A DNA stretch of 64,000 bases, taken from assembly GCA_965200525.1 (NCBI GenBank), contig OZ241368.1, positions 6,448,001 through 6,512,000 on the forward strand. Reading direction: 5' to 3'. The notes under the pieces are model-generated. The model was given only the letters and a program-made list of their open reading frames with translations. It ran no database searches and was not told the origin of the DNA. How positions within the stretch are numbered: the first letter of the stretch is position 1; each line of letters starts with the position of its first letter. The position numbers were made by a program, and so were the translations under genes. Shown here one piece after another: positions 35,881-43,365 of this stretch. This stretch comes from JANNPJ01 sp965200525. GTDB taxonomy: Bacteria > Actinomycetota > Actinomycetes > Actinomycetales > Kineosporiaceae.

Positions 35881-37689
35881 ATGCCCTCATGGTCAGGTCT
35901 GATCGATCGCCCCCGCTCCCGGACGGCGGTGGTGGCGCTGATCGCCGCCCTCGCCCTGCTGGTCTCGGGGCTGCTGTCGGCCCGGGCCCCCTCGGCCCAG
36001 GCCGCGGCCACCCTGCTCTCGCAGGGCCGCCCGGCCACCGCCTCCTCGGTCGAGAACGCCGGCACCCCGGCCTCGGCCGCGGTCGACGGCGACTCCGGAA
36101 CCCGCTGGTCCAGTGCCTTCAGTGATCCCCAGTGGCTGCAGGTCGACCTGGGCGCCGCGGCCACCCTGAGCTCGGTCACACTCAATTGGGAAGCCGCCTA
36201 CGCCAAGTCGTTCCAGCTCCAGACCTCGACCGACGGCACCACCTGGACCAGCATCTACTCGACCACGACCGGCCCCGGCGGCGTCCAGAACCTGGCCGTG
36301 ACCGGCACCGGCCGCTACGTGCGGATCAACGCGACCGCCCGGGCCACGGCCTACGGGTACTCACTGTGGGAGTTCCAGGTCTACGGCGCCACCGGCACCA
36401 CCCCGCCGGCCGGCTGCGGCACCACCGATGCGGCCCAGGGCCGGCCGGCCACGGCGTCGTCCACCGAGAACGCCGGCACCCCCGCCTCGGCCGCCGTCGA
36501 CGGGAACATCGGCACCCGCTGGTCGAGCGCATTCACCGACCCGCAGTGGCTCCAGGTCGACCTGGGCAGCTCGGTCGGCGTCTGCCAGGTGGTGCTCAAC
36601 TGGGAGGCGGCCTACGCGAGTGCGTTCCAGGTCCAGCTCTTGACCAACGGCACCACCTGGACCACGGTCTACTCGACCACGACCGGCACCGGCGGAGTTC
36701 AGACCCTGACCGTCAGCGGCACCGGCCGGTACCTGCGGGTGAACGGCACCGCCCGGGCCACCGCCTACGGCTACTCCCTGTGGGAGCTGGGCGTGCACAC
36801 CACCGGTTCGACCTCGACGCCGACCCCGACTCCGACGCCGTCGGTGACCCCGACCGGCCCGGTGACCCCGGCCACCTTCTGGGGTGACACCGCAAGCATC
36901 CCGGCGGCCAAGAACGTGGTCGAGGTGAAGATCCTCAACCGGACCAACGGCAAGTACCCGGACAGCCAGGTCTACTGGAGCTTCGGCGGCCAGACCCACT
37001 CGATCGCCGAGCAGCCGTACATCGACATGCCCGCCAACTCGGCCGGCCGGATGTACTTCTACCTCGGCTCCCCCACCAGTCAGTACTTCGACTTCATCGA
37101 ATTCACCGTCGGCGCCGGGGTGTTCAACGGCAACACGACCCGGGTGGACGCCTTCGGGCTGAAGCTGGCCATGCTGCTGCACAACCACGACGGGTCCGAG
37201 CAGTCGGTGGGCGAGGACTACGCCACCTTCCAGGAGGACCGGGCCGCCACCTTCCAGAAGTTCCAGGACGAGGTGCCGACCGAGTTCAAGCACCTGGCCA
37301 CGGCGACCGCGCCGTACCGGATCCTCGCTCCGGGCAGTGACGCCGCGTTCCGCACCGGTGGCCAGTACGCCAACTACCTGAGCAGCTACGCGGCCTCGGT
37401 CGGCGTCACCGCGCCGACCTCGGACATCACCGGATGTGCCGGGGTGCTGGCCAACGATCCGGGCGAGTGCGCCGCGCTCAACCGGCACGTGGCTCAGTTG
37501 CCGCAGTCCCAGTGGTCGACGCCGAGCCTCTACTACCAGGCGGCCCCGGCCAACTACTACGCCAAGTTCTGGCACGACCACGCGATCAACCACCTGGCCT
37601 ACGGATTCCCGTACGACGACTACGCCGGCCAGTCGTCGTTCATCTCCCACGCCAACCCTCAGTACCTGATCGTCGCCGTCGGCTGGTGA
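35881..37689 (+). CDS. Secreted GH64 beta-1,3-glucanase with two discoidin-type carbohydrate-binding domains
   Basis: A 602-residue secreted enzyme. A signal peptide (about 1-42) is followed by two tandem F5/8 type C (discoidin) domains (about 45-165 and 178-305) with near-identical sequences, such as QGRPATASSVENAGTPASAA and QGRPATASSTENAGTPASAA, a Pro/Thr linker, then a ~270-residue GH64 domain (FWGDTASIPAAKNVVEVKIL, LAMLLHNHDGSEQSVGEDYA, AKFWHDHAINHLAYGFPYDD). GH64 enzymes release laminaripentaose from beta-1,3-glucan, a fungal-wall polymer. The ATG at 35881 has AAGGAG nine bases upstream. The discoidin pair looks like an internal duplication. Regulation by a LacI-type protein is inferred from the palindrome upstream. 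Confidence 0.93.
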   Translation: MPSWSGLIDRPRSRTAVVALIAALALLVSGLLSARAPSAQAAATLLSQGRPATASSVENAGTPASAAVDGDSGTRWSSAFSDPQWLQVDLGAAATLSSVTLNWEAAYAKSFQLQTSTDGTTWTSIYSTTTGPGGVQNLAVTGTGRYVRINATARATAYGYSLWEFQVYGATGTTPPAGCGTTDAAQGRPATASSTENAGTPASAAVDGNIGTRWSSAFTDPQWLQVDLGSSVGVCQVVLNWEAAYASAFQVQLLTNGTTWTTVYSTTTGTGGVQTLTVSGTGRYLRVNGTARATAYGYSLWELGVHTTGSTSTPTPTPTPSVTPTGPVTPATFWGDTASIPAAKNVVEVKILNRTNGKYPDSQVYWSFGGQTHSIAEQPYIDMPANSAGRMYFYLGSPTSQYFDFIEFTVGAGVFNGNTTRVDAFGLKLAMLLHNHDGSEQSVGEDYATFQEDRAATFQKFQDEVPTEFKHLATATAPYRILAPGSDAAFRTGGQYANYLSSYAASVGVTAPTSDITGCAGVLANDPGECAALNRHVAQLPQSQWSTPSLYYQAAPANYYAKFWHDHAINHLAYGFPYDDYAGQSSFISHANPQYLIVAVGW

Positions 37690-37715
37690 CCAGGTAGGCC
37701 CATCGAACCAGGCGC

Positions 37716-37768
37716 GAACCGGGCCGGGATCTGCCCCAGGAAGGGGGCCGGATCCCGGCCCGATTCGC
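37716..37768. terminator. Bidirectional hairpin terminator
   Basis: A perfect 12-bp stem, CGGGCCGGGATC at 37720-37731 with its complement at 37751-37762, plus partial outer pairing (GGCGCGAA with TTCGCC) and inner GCCCC/GGGGC pairing. It sits between two convergent genes (GH64 ending 37689, lipoprotein ending 37783). There is no U-tract, as is common in actinobacteria. Confidence 0.7.
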
Positions 37769-37782
37769 CGTTGCCCTCGGCC

Positions 37783-38265
37783 TCAGGCGAACCCGGGCGC
37801 CTGGTCGAGCATCTCCAGGGTGAACAGGCCCGAGCTGGCCTCGGGCTCGCGCCAGTAGGCGATCACCACGTAGCGCGGCCCGGCGGCCGGCGCCAGCACC
37901 TGCCGGACCAGATGACCGTCCTCGCCACCGCGCACGTCCAGGGTGTGCTTGCCTGGCGGCACCTTCAGCCGGAACTGCTGCCAGTCCTGCAACTGCTCGA
38001 CGCCGAACTTGCGGTTCACGACCTCGGCCCGGTCGACGTCGATCACGATCCGGACCTTCTCGTCGACGTACGACTGGTTGCTCACCCACAGCACCACGTT
38101 GGCCGAGGTGTCGTCGGCCGACAGCACCGCGTGCCTGGTCGTGGCCGAGGGGTGCGAGGCCGAACTGCCGCAGCCGGCCAGCATCATGGCCCCCAGGACC
38201 GACCCCGCGATCGCGAGGACGACGAAGGTCCGCCGGCACGGCGGCGAGGGCGGGCGGGGGCGCAT
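37783..38265 (-). CDS. Small lipoprotein of unknown function
   Basis: A 160-residue exported protein. A basic N-terminus and hydrophobic helix end in a lipobox MLAGC with Cys at about residue 32, so it should be lipid-anchored on the outer face of the membrane. The mature domain is beta-rich (NVVLWVSNQSYVDEKVRIVI, FRLKVPPGKHTLDVRGGED) and resembles small beta-sandwich domains; no family is recognised. The ATG at 38265 has AAGGAGTGAC just upstream, a strong site. It diverges from the CpaB-like gene 135 bp away. Confidence 0.8.
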   Translation of the reverse strand: MRPRPPSPPCRRTFVVLAIAGSVLGAMMLAGCGSSASHPSATTRHAVLSADDTSANVVLWVSNQSYVDEKVRIVIDVDRAEVVNRKFGVEQLQDWQQFRLKVPPGKHTLDVRGGEDGHLVRQVLAPAAGPRYVVIAYWREPEASSGLFTLEMLDQAPGFA

Positions 38266-38400
38266 GTCACTCCTTCGTGAACTCGTCCGGTGGGATCGGG
38301 CCTGCAGTTGGACGGGCGGACCTCTTCCAGGTTCCCCTCCGAGCCCGGGTGCGGCAATGCCCGGCCCGCCGACGTCCGGGATTGCCCTACTATCGCCGGC

Positions 38401-38919
38401 ATGGGGCGTCGCACACTGTTACTGATCGTATCCGTCCTGTTGGCATCGATCGGTGTCGGTCTGGTCGCGCTCTACACCCGCGGCGCCCAGACCCGAGCCG
38501 ATGCCCGGGCCGAGCAGAAGTACGGGCCCCGGCCGGCCCTCACCACCACACCCAGTCCGAGCCCCACCAACCGGCACCTCGACCTCGAGCAGGAGCTCGG
38601 GATCACGGTCGAGGTGGCCGACCCCGATCGCGCCATCGGCCTGCTCCAGCCCGACGACCTGGTCAGTATCTATGCCGCCGACCGCACCGGGCCGAAGGAC
38701 AGGCCGGTGGCCGACCGGGTCAAAGTGGTGTCGGTCGGTATCGACCGAACGGTCAACGGCCGGGACGGCGAGCAGATCCCGAACACCATCCTCGGGCTGG
38801 CGGTGACCAGGGCCGTGGCCCAGCAAATCTGGCACGCCGAACAGAAGGGCAAGCTGCTCGTCGGCGTGCTCGGTGTGCCGTCCAGGCCCGGCCCGTCCGC
38901 CACCCCGACGGACGGCTGA
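38401..38919 (+). CDS. CpaB/RcpC-like pilus-assembly protein (orphan)
   Basis: A 172-residue protein with an N-terminal membrane anchor (RRTLLLIVSVLLASIGVGLV), a Pro/Thr-rich linker and a C-terminal RcpC/CpaB-like domain (PDDLVSIYAADRTG, DRVKVVSVGI, LGLAVTRAVAQQIWHAEQKG). In complete Tad/Flp pilus systems CpaB adds an SAF domain between anchor and this domain; that part seems absent, so the protein is short. No other tad/flp genes are in the window. The ATG at 38401 is chosen because the anchor begins there; upstream frame is open but unlikely. The family call is moderate. Confidence 0.6.
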   Translation: MGRRTLLLIVSVLLASIGVGLVALYTRGAQTRADARAEQKYGPRPALTTTPSPSPTNRHLDLEQELGITVEVADPDRAIGLLQPDDLVSIYAADRTGPKDRPVADRVKVVSVGIDRTVNGRDGEQIPNTILGLAVTRAVAQQIWHAEQKGKLLVGVLGVPSRPGPSATPTDG

Positions 38920-38931
38920 GCCGGACCCGGA

Positions 38932-39531
38932 TCAGTTCTGCAGGGCCCGGCGGAAGGTGTCGACCCACATCCGCACGAACGTGTCGTCGTCGGCCACGGC
39001 CGTGCCCGCGGGCAGGAACATCCGCAGCAACCGGTGCGAGATGAGCGAGCCGAGCGCGATCGCGGCCACGCTCTCGGCCCGGTCGGCGGGCACCTGCCAG
39101 TCCTGCTCGAGCCAGGTCGCGAACTCGGCGTAGGTGCTGTCGACCAGGGTGGTCACCGCGGTCTGGACCAGGTCGGGGCGGCGCCGGGCCTCGGTGAACA
39201 GCACCTGCAGCAGCTCGCTCTCGGCGTCCAGCTGGGTCAGCACGTAGCGGGCGGTGAGCATCAGCTCGACCCCGAGATCTCCGACCCCGGTGAACAGCCG
39301 GCGGATGTCGCGCAGGGCGCCGAGCTTGGCCAGGTGCCGTTCGAGCCCGGCGGCGAGCACGGCGTCCTTGGACGGGAAGTGGTGGTAGAGCCCGCCCGCC
39401 CCCGGGGTGAGGCCGGCCGCCCGCTCGATGGCGGCGACGCTGGTGCCGCGGAAACCCTGCTCGCCGAACAGGTGCATGGCCGCGTCGAGCAGCCGGTCCC
39501 TGGTGGCGATGGTCGCGGTTGACGAAGTCAC
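38932..39531 (-). CDS. TetR-family transcriptional regulator
   Basis: A 199-residue TetR repressor. The helix-turn-helix is in residues about 10-55 (RDRLLDAAMHLFGEQGFRG and GLYHHFPSKDAVLAAGLERH). The C-terminal ligand-binding part is helical and ends MWVDTFRRAL. The start is a GTG at 39531. It is divergent from an AarF-type kinase gene with only 65 bp between, which contains a palindrome, so it probably controls itself and the AarF-P450 pair. The ligand is unknown. Its 3' end lies 12 bp from the CpaB-like gene's stop (convergent). Confidence 0.9.
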   Translation of the reverse strand: MTSSTATIATRDRLLDAAMHLFGEQGFRGTSVAAIERAAGLTPGAGGLYHHFPSKDAVLAAGLERHLAKLGALRDIRRLFTGVGDLGVELMLTARYVLTQLDAESELLQVLFTEARRRPDLVQTAVTTLVDSTYAEFATWLEQDWQVPADRAESVAAIALGSLISHRLLRMFLPAGTAVADDDTFVRMWVDTFRRALQN

Positions 39532-39553
39532 GACCTAAGTGAACACTGAGGAG

Positions 39554-39573
39554 AGCTCAGAGTCTACTGAGCT
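39554..39573. promoter_or_regulatory. Putative TetR operator
   Basis: AGCTCAG at 39554-39560 and its exact complement CTGAGCT at 39567-39573, six bases apart. It lies midway in the 65-bp gap between the divergent TetR and AarF genes; another ACTGAG at 39545-39550 adds partial symmetry. TetR-type operators of this size in such gaps are common. Confidence 0.6.
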
Positions 39574-39596
39574 GTGCAGATCTTCCAGGAGGATCA

Positions 39597-41000
39597 ATGC
39601 CCGACCCGGTTGCCGATCCGGTCCGTTCCCCGGGCCATCCGTCGGTTCGCACCGGCCGGGTGGCTCGCGCCGCTCCCCTGCTGGCCCTCACCGGCCGGAC
39701 CGCCGGCGAGGCCGTGGTCTCGGCCCTGCGCCGCAAGGACAGGGGCGCCAACCGGCAGCGCAGCGCCGAGAGGTATGCCGAGCAGCTCGGTCGCTCGCGC
39801 GGCGTGCTGATGAAGGCGGGCCAGATCCTGTCCTTCGTCTCGCTCGGCTCCCTGGTCGACGGCGGCAGCCAGTCGGTCTACCAGGCCGCCCTGGCCCGGC
39901 TCCAGGACGACGCCCCGCCGATGGATCCGCTGGTCGCGGCGTCCGTCGTCCGGGCCGAACTGGGCGCCGACCCGAGCGAGGTGTTCGCCGAGTTCGCGCC
40001 GCTGCCGATCGCCGCGGCGTCCATCGGACAGGTGCACGCGGCCCGCACCCACGACGGCCGCGCGGTGGCGGTGAAGATCCAGTACCCCGGGGTGGACGAC
40101 GCGATCCGGGCCGATCTGGCCAACGCCGAACTGCTGGCCACCTTCTTCCAGCTGATCCGCGGTCTCGCCCCCGACCTGGGCCGGACCGATGCCCGGGCGC
40201 TGGCCCGGGAGGTGTCGGTCCGGATCGGCGAGGAGATCGACTACCGGATCGAGGCCGAGAACCAGACCGCCTTCGCCGACGTCTATCGCGGGCACCCGTT
40301 CATCCGGATCCCCGAGGTGCTACCCGAGTACAGCACCGGCCGGGTGCTGACCATGGAGCTCAGTGACGGCATGCGCTGGTCGCAGGCCCAGGCCGCCGAC
40401 CAGGAGCTCAAAGACCAGTGGGGCGAGGCGATCTACCGCTTCACCCTGGGCAGCCTGCGCCGGATGGGCCGGTTCAACGCCGACCCGCACCCGGGCAACT
40501 ACCTGTTCCACCCCGACGGCACGGTCACTTTTCTCGACTTCGGCTGCGTCAAGCGGTTCACCGTCGAACAGGTCGACTGGATGCGCGACACCGTCCGGTG
40601 CTCGATCGCCGGCGACGCCGAGGCCCTGCTGCACCAGTACACCGAGGGCGGTTTCGTCCAGCCCACCGACCCGCCCACGGCCGAGGGCATCCTGGCCTGG
40701 GCCCGTGAGCCGCTCACCCCGGTGCTCAGCGAGCAACCCTTCCGGTACACACCGGAGTTCGCGGCCCAGATCGTCGACCTCGAGTTCTCCCCCCGCGGGC
40801 CGCACTCGGCCACGGTCCAGAAGCTGGCCCTGCCCGGTGAGTACGTCTCGCTGAGCCGGATCGACCTGGGCATGACCGCCGTCCTGGCCACGTTGCGGGC
40901 CAGCTCCAACTGGCGGGGCATCCGCGAGGAACTGGACGACGACGGCCCGCCCGCCACCCCCTACGGCGAGCTCGAGTTCGCCTTCATGGGCCGGCCGTGA
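39597..41000 (+). CDS. AarF/UbiB (ABC1)-family atypical kinase
   Basis: A 467-residue member of the ABC1/UbiB family. The signature KxGQ loop is in VLMKAGQILS (near residue 80), the A-rich loop in AAASIGQVHAA, the VAVK lysine in VAVKIQYPGV, the catalytic HPGN loop in NADPHPGNYLF and the metal-binding DFG in FLDFGCVK. Family members bind ATP and support isoprenoid-lipid biosynthesis; their exact chemistry remains open. The ATG at 39597 has AGGAGG at ideal spacing. It overlaps the next P450 gene as GTGA, so the two are coupled, an unusual pair. A divergent TetR is probably the regulator. Confidence 0.93.
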   Translation: MPDPVADPVRSPGHPSVRTGRVARAAPLLALTGRTAGEAVVSALRRKDRGANRQRSAERYAEQLGRSRGVLMKAGQILSFVSLGSLVDGGSQSVYQAALARLQDDAPPMDPLVAASVVRAELGADPSEVFAEFAPLPIAAASIGQVHAARTHDGRAVAVKIQYPGVDDAIRADLANAELLATFFQLIRGLAPDLGRTDARALAREVSVRIGEEIDYRIEAENQTAFADVYRGHPFIRIPEVLPEYSTGRVLTMELSDGMRWSQAQAADQELKDQWGEAIYRFTLGSLRRMGRFNADPHPGNYLFHPDGTVTFLDFGCVKRFTVEQVDWMRDTVRCSIAGDAEALLHQYTEGGFVQPTDPPTAEGILAWAREPLTPVLSEQPFRYTPEFAAQIVDLEFSPRGPHSATVQKLALPGEYVSLSRIDLGMTAVLATLRASSNWRGIREELDDDGPPATPYGELEFAFMGRP

Positions 41001-42154
41001 CCGCGCCGGCCCGGTCCGCCGGCATCGGGACGGCTCTCGACCGACCCCCCGTGCACTGGGACGACGAGCACGGCGTCCTGGTCGTCACCGGGTTCGACGA
41101 GGCCTCGTCGGTGCTGCGCAGCCACGGCTGGAGCAGCGATCCGGCCAACAGCCCGCTGACCCCGCCCCAGCTGGCGGCGATGCCGGCCGGCGTGATGCTG
41201 TTCCGCGACCCGCCCGACCACACCCGGCTGCGCCGCCTGGTCGCCCCGGCCTTCACCGCCCGCTCGATCGAGGCCCTGCGGCCCCGGGTGGCTTCGATCG
41301 TCGAGTCCTGCCTCGACGGCCTGGCCGAGGACGACGAGGCCGATCTGCTGGCCGATTTCGGTTACCTGGTGCCGCTGGCGGTGATCGCCGAACTGCTCGA
41401 CGTGGGCGTCGAGGGGGCCGAGGTGTTCCTGGAGCAGACCCCCCACCTGGTGAAACTGCTCGAGGTCGACGCCGACGAGGACGACGTCGCCGAGGCGATG
41501 GCGGCCGCCGTCGAGGTGACCATGTTCCTCACCCCGGTGCTGGCCCGGCGGCGGAACCAGGAGGCCGGCGACGACTTCATCAGCGCCCTGCTGGCCACCG
41601 GCGAGCTGAGCCTGGACGAGGTGATGTCGACCTGCGTGCTGCTGCTGGCGGCCGGCCACGAGACCACCGCCAACATCATCGGGACCGGGGCGATGGCCCT
41701 GCTCGACCGGCCCGACCAGATCCCCCACCTGCAGGCCGACCCGGCCCGCGGCATCGAGGAACTGATCCGGACGCACGGGCCGATCAAGCTGATCGGCCGC
41801 ACGGCCCTGACCGGGCACGAGGTCGGCGGGGTGCGGGTCGAGGCCGGGCAGCCGGTGCTGTTGCGGCTCGACGCGGCCAACCGGGATCCGCGGCGCTGGA
41901 CCGATCCGGACCGGCTCGACCTGACCCGGCCGGGGCCGGCCAACCTCGGCTTCGGCACCGGCATCCACTTCTGCCTGGGGGCGGCGCTGGCCCGCCTGGA
42001 GGCGGCCGAGTCGCTGACCCGTCTGCACCGGCGCTACCCGAACCTGGCCCTGCTCGACGCCGAGCCCCGGTGGAGACCGTCCTCGACCTTCCACCGCCTG
42101 GACGCCGTCCCGGCCCGCCTCGGCCTCAACCAGTCCGGGCCGGCACCGGGCTAG
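40997..42154 (+). CDS. Cytochrome P450
   Basis: A 385-residue soluble P450. The oxygen-binding I-helix is AAGHETTANI, the K-helix ExxR is in IEELIRTHGP, and the heme-binding loop is FGTGIHFCLGAALARLE with the axial ligand C326. It would hydroxylate or epoxidise an unknown substrate using electrons from a ferredoxin; no ferredoxin gene is adjacent. The GTG at 40997 overlaps the AarF stop. Its coupling to an AarF-type kinase hints at an isoprenoid or lipid substrate, which is speculation. The stop TAG overlaps the convergent dipeptidase stop within CTAG at 42151-42154. Confidence 0.95.
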   Translation: MTAPARSAGIGTALDRPPVHWDDEHGVLVVTGFDEASSVLRSHGWSSDPANSPLTPPQLAAMPAGVMLFRDPPDHTRLRRLVAPAFTARSIEALRPRVASIVESCLDGLAEDDEADLLADFGYLVPLAVIAELLDVGVEGAEVFLEQTPHLVKLLEVDADEDDVAEAMAAAVEVTMFLTPVLARRRNQEAGDDFISALLATGELSLDEVMSTCVLLLAAGHETTANIIGTGAMALLDRPDQIPHLQADPARGIEELIRTHGPIKLIGRTALTGHEVGGVRVEAGQPVLLRLDAANRDPRRWTDPDRLDLTRPGPANLGFGTGIHFCLGAALARLEAAESLTRLHRRYPNLALLDAEPRWRPSSTFHRLDAVPARLGLNQSGPAPG

Positions 42155-43194
42155 TCCTGGTCGAGCCGCTCCAGCAGCCGCAGAAAGTTGCCGCCGAGAA
42201 TGCCTTTCACCTCGGCCATGCCGAACCCGCCCTCGAGCAGGGCGGCCGTGATCAGCGGTACGTCCGGTTCACCCCGGTAGCCGGCCATCACCCCGGGCAG
42301 GCCGTTCAGGTCCGTGCCCAGGCACAGGTGCTCGGCCCCGGCGACGCCGGCCAGGTGTCGGGCGTGTCGAACCAGGTCGGGCAGATCCCGGACGCCGCGC
42401 GGCCGCCCGTCCGACCGGTGCCCGAGGTACGGCCAGAGGCCGACCAACCCGCCCGCCCCGGCCACGGCCCGGACCTCGTCGTCGTCCAGGTACCGCTCGA
42501 AGTCGTCCAGAGAGCGCGCCCCGGTGTGCGAGACCACGATCGGCTGCGCGCTCAGGGCCAGCACGTCGCGCAGGGTGGCCGAGTCGGCATGGGCCAGGTC
42601 GATCACCAGCCCGAGCGCGTTCATCCGCCGGACGACATCGCGGCCGAACGGGGTCAGCCCCCGCGGCCGGGCCCGGCCCGGCCGCAGCGCCCCGATGTAC
42701 TCCTGCCAAGGCAGGCCGGTGGTCCCGATCTGGTTGTGGCCCAGGTGGACCAGCCCGATCAGCCGGACGCCGCGGGCCTTGAGCTGGTCGAGCCGGTCCA
42801 GCCGGTGCCCGACGGCGTCGGCCCCCTCCAGGCCCAGCATCACCGCCAGTTGCCCGGCCGCCCGGGCCCGGCGCAGGTCGGCGGCCGATCGCACCAGGCA
42901 GCCTCCGGCCCGGGCGGTCTCGGCCTCGATGTCGCGCAGTTGCGCCTCGACCGCCGACCAGGGCGAGCGGGCCCACCACCGGGTGGCCATCGGATCGCCG
43001 ATCGCCTTGGCGACCAGGGCGTGGACCCGCCCCTCGCCGGCCGCCGCCAGGGGCAGGTCGGCGGGCATGGTCCGACGGTAGATCCGGCGGAACACCCGGG
43101 CCGCGTACCGGGGCAGGTACCCCTGCGCATGGGTGTGGACGTCGATCACGGTGCCGTCGCGATGCACCTCGTCCACCAGCCGGGCCACGTCCAC
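42151..43194 (-). CDS. M19-family (renal-type) dipeptidase
   Basis: A ~347-residue membrane-dipeptidase-like metallohydrolase. Metal-ligand regions are visible as VIDVHTHAQG, MLGLEGAD, IGLVHLGHN, IVVSHTGARS and LGTDLNGLP. In most M19 enzymes the first pair is H-x-D; here it reads H-T-H, an unusual change. It probably hydrolyses dipeptides or related amides in the cytoplasm. The open frame reaches 43323 but crosses 11-bp tandem repeats; I chose the GTG at 43194, where the family similarity begins. No strong ribosome site is seen, so the start is uncertain by a few codons. Confidence 0.85.
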   Translation of the reverse strand: MDVARLVDEVHRDGTVIDVHTHAQGYLPRYAARVFRRIYRRTMPADLPLAAAGEGRVHALVAKAIGDPMATRWWARSPWSAVEAQLRDIEAETARAGGCLVRSAADLRRARAAGQLAVMLGLEGADAVGHRLDRLDQLKARGVRLIGLVHLGHNQIGTTGLPWQEYIGALRPGRARPRGLTPFGRDVVRRMNALGLVIDLAHADSATLRDVLALSAQPIVVSHTGARSLDDFERYLDDDEVRAVAGAGGLVGLWPYLGHRSDGRPRGVRDLPDLVRHARHLAGVAGAEHLCLGTDLNGLPGVMAGYRGEPDVPLITAALLEGGFGMAEVKGILGGNFLRLLERLDQD

Positions 43195-43222
43195 GCCCGG
43201 GAGACTAACAATTCCCCCGGCC

Positions 43223-43288
43223 GAGCCGCCTTCGAGCCGCCCCCGAGCCGCCTTCGAGCCGCCTTGAGGCCGCCTTGGGGCCGCCCCG
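43223..43288. repeat. 11-bp tandem repeat (six units)
   Basis: Units GAGCCGCCTTC, GAGCCGCCCCC, GAGCCGCCTTC, GAGCCGCCTTG, AGGCCGCCTTG and GGGCCGCCCCG follow one another without gaps. It fills most of the 171-bp gap between the divergent dipeptidase and APC permease genes, where both promoters should lie. The 11-bp period is close to one DNA turn. Confidence 0.85.
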
Positions 43289-43365
43289 AGGAGGATGGAC
43301 ACCGCGCGCCGGGAACTGCGCACCGACCGGGCGGGACATACGATCGCCGACGTGGGGGCTGACTG

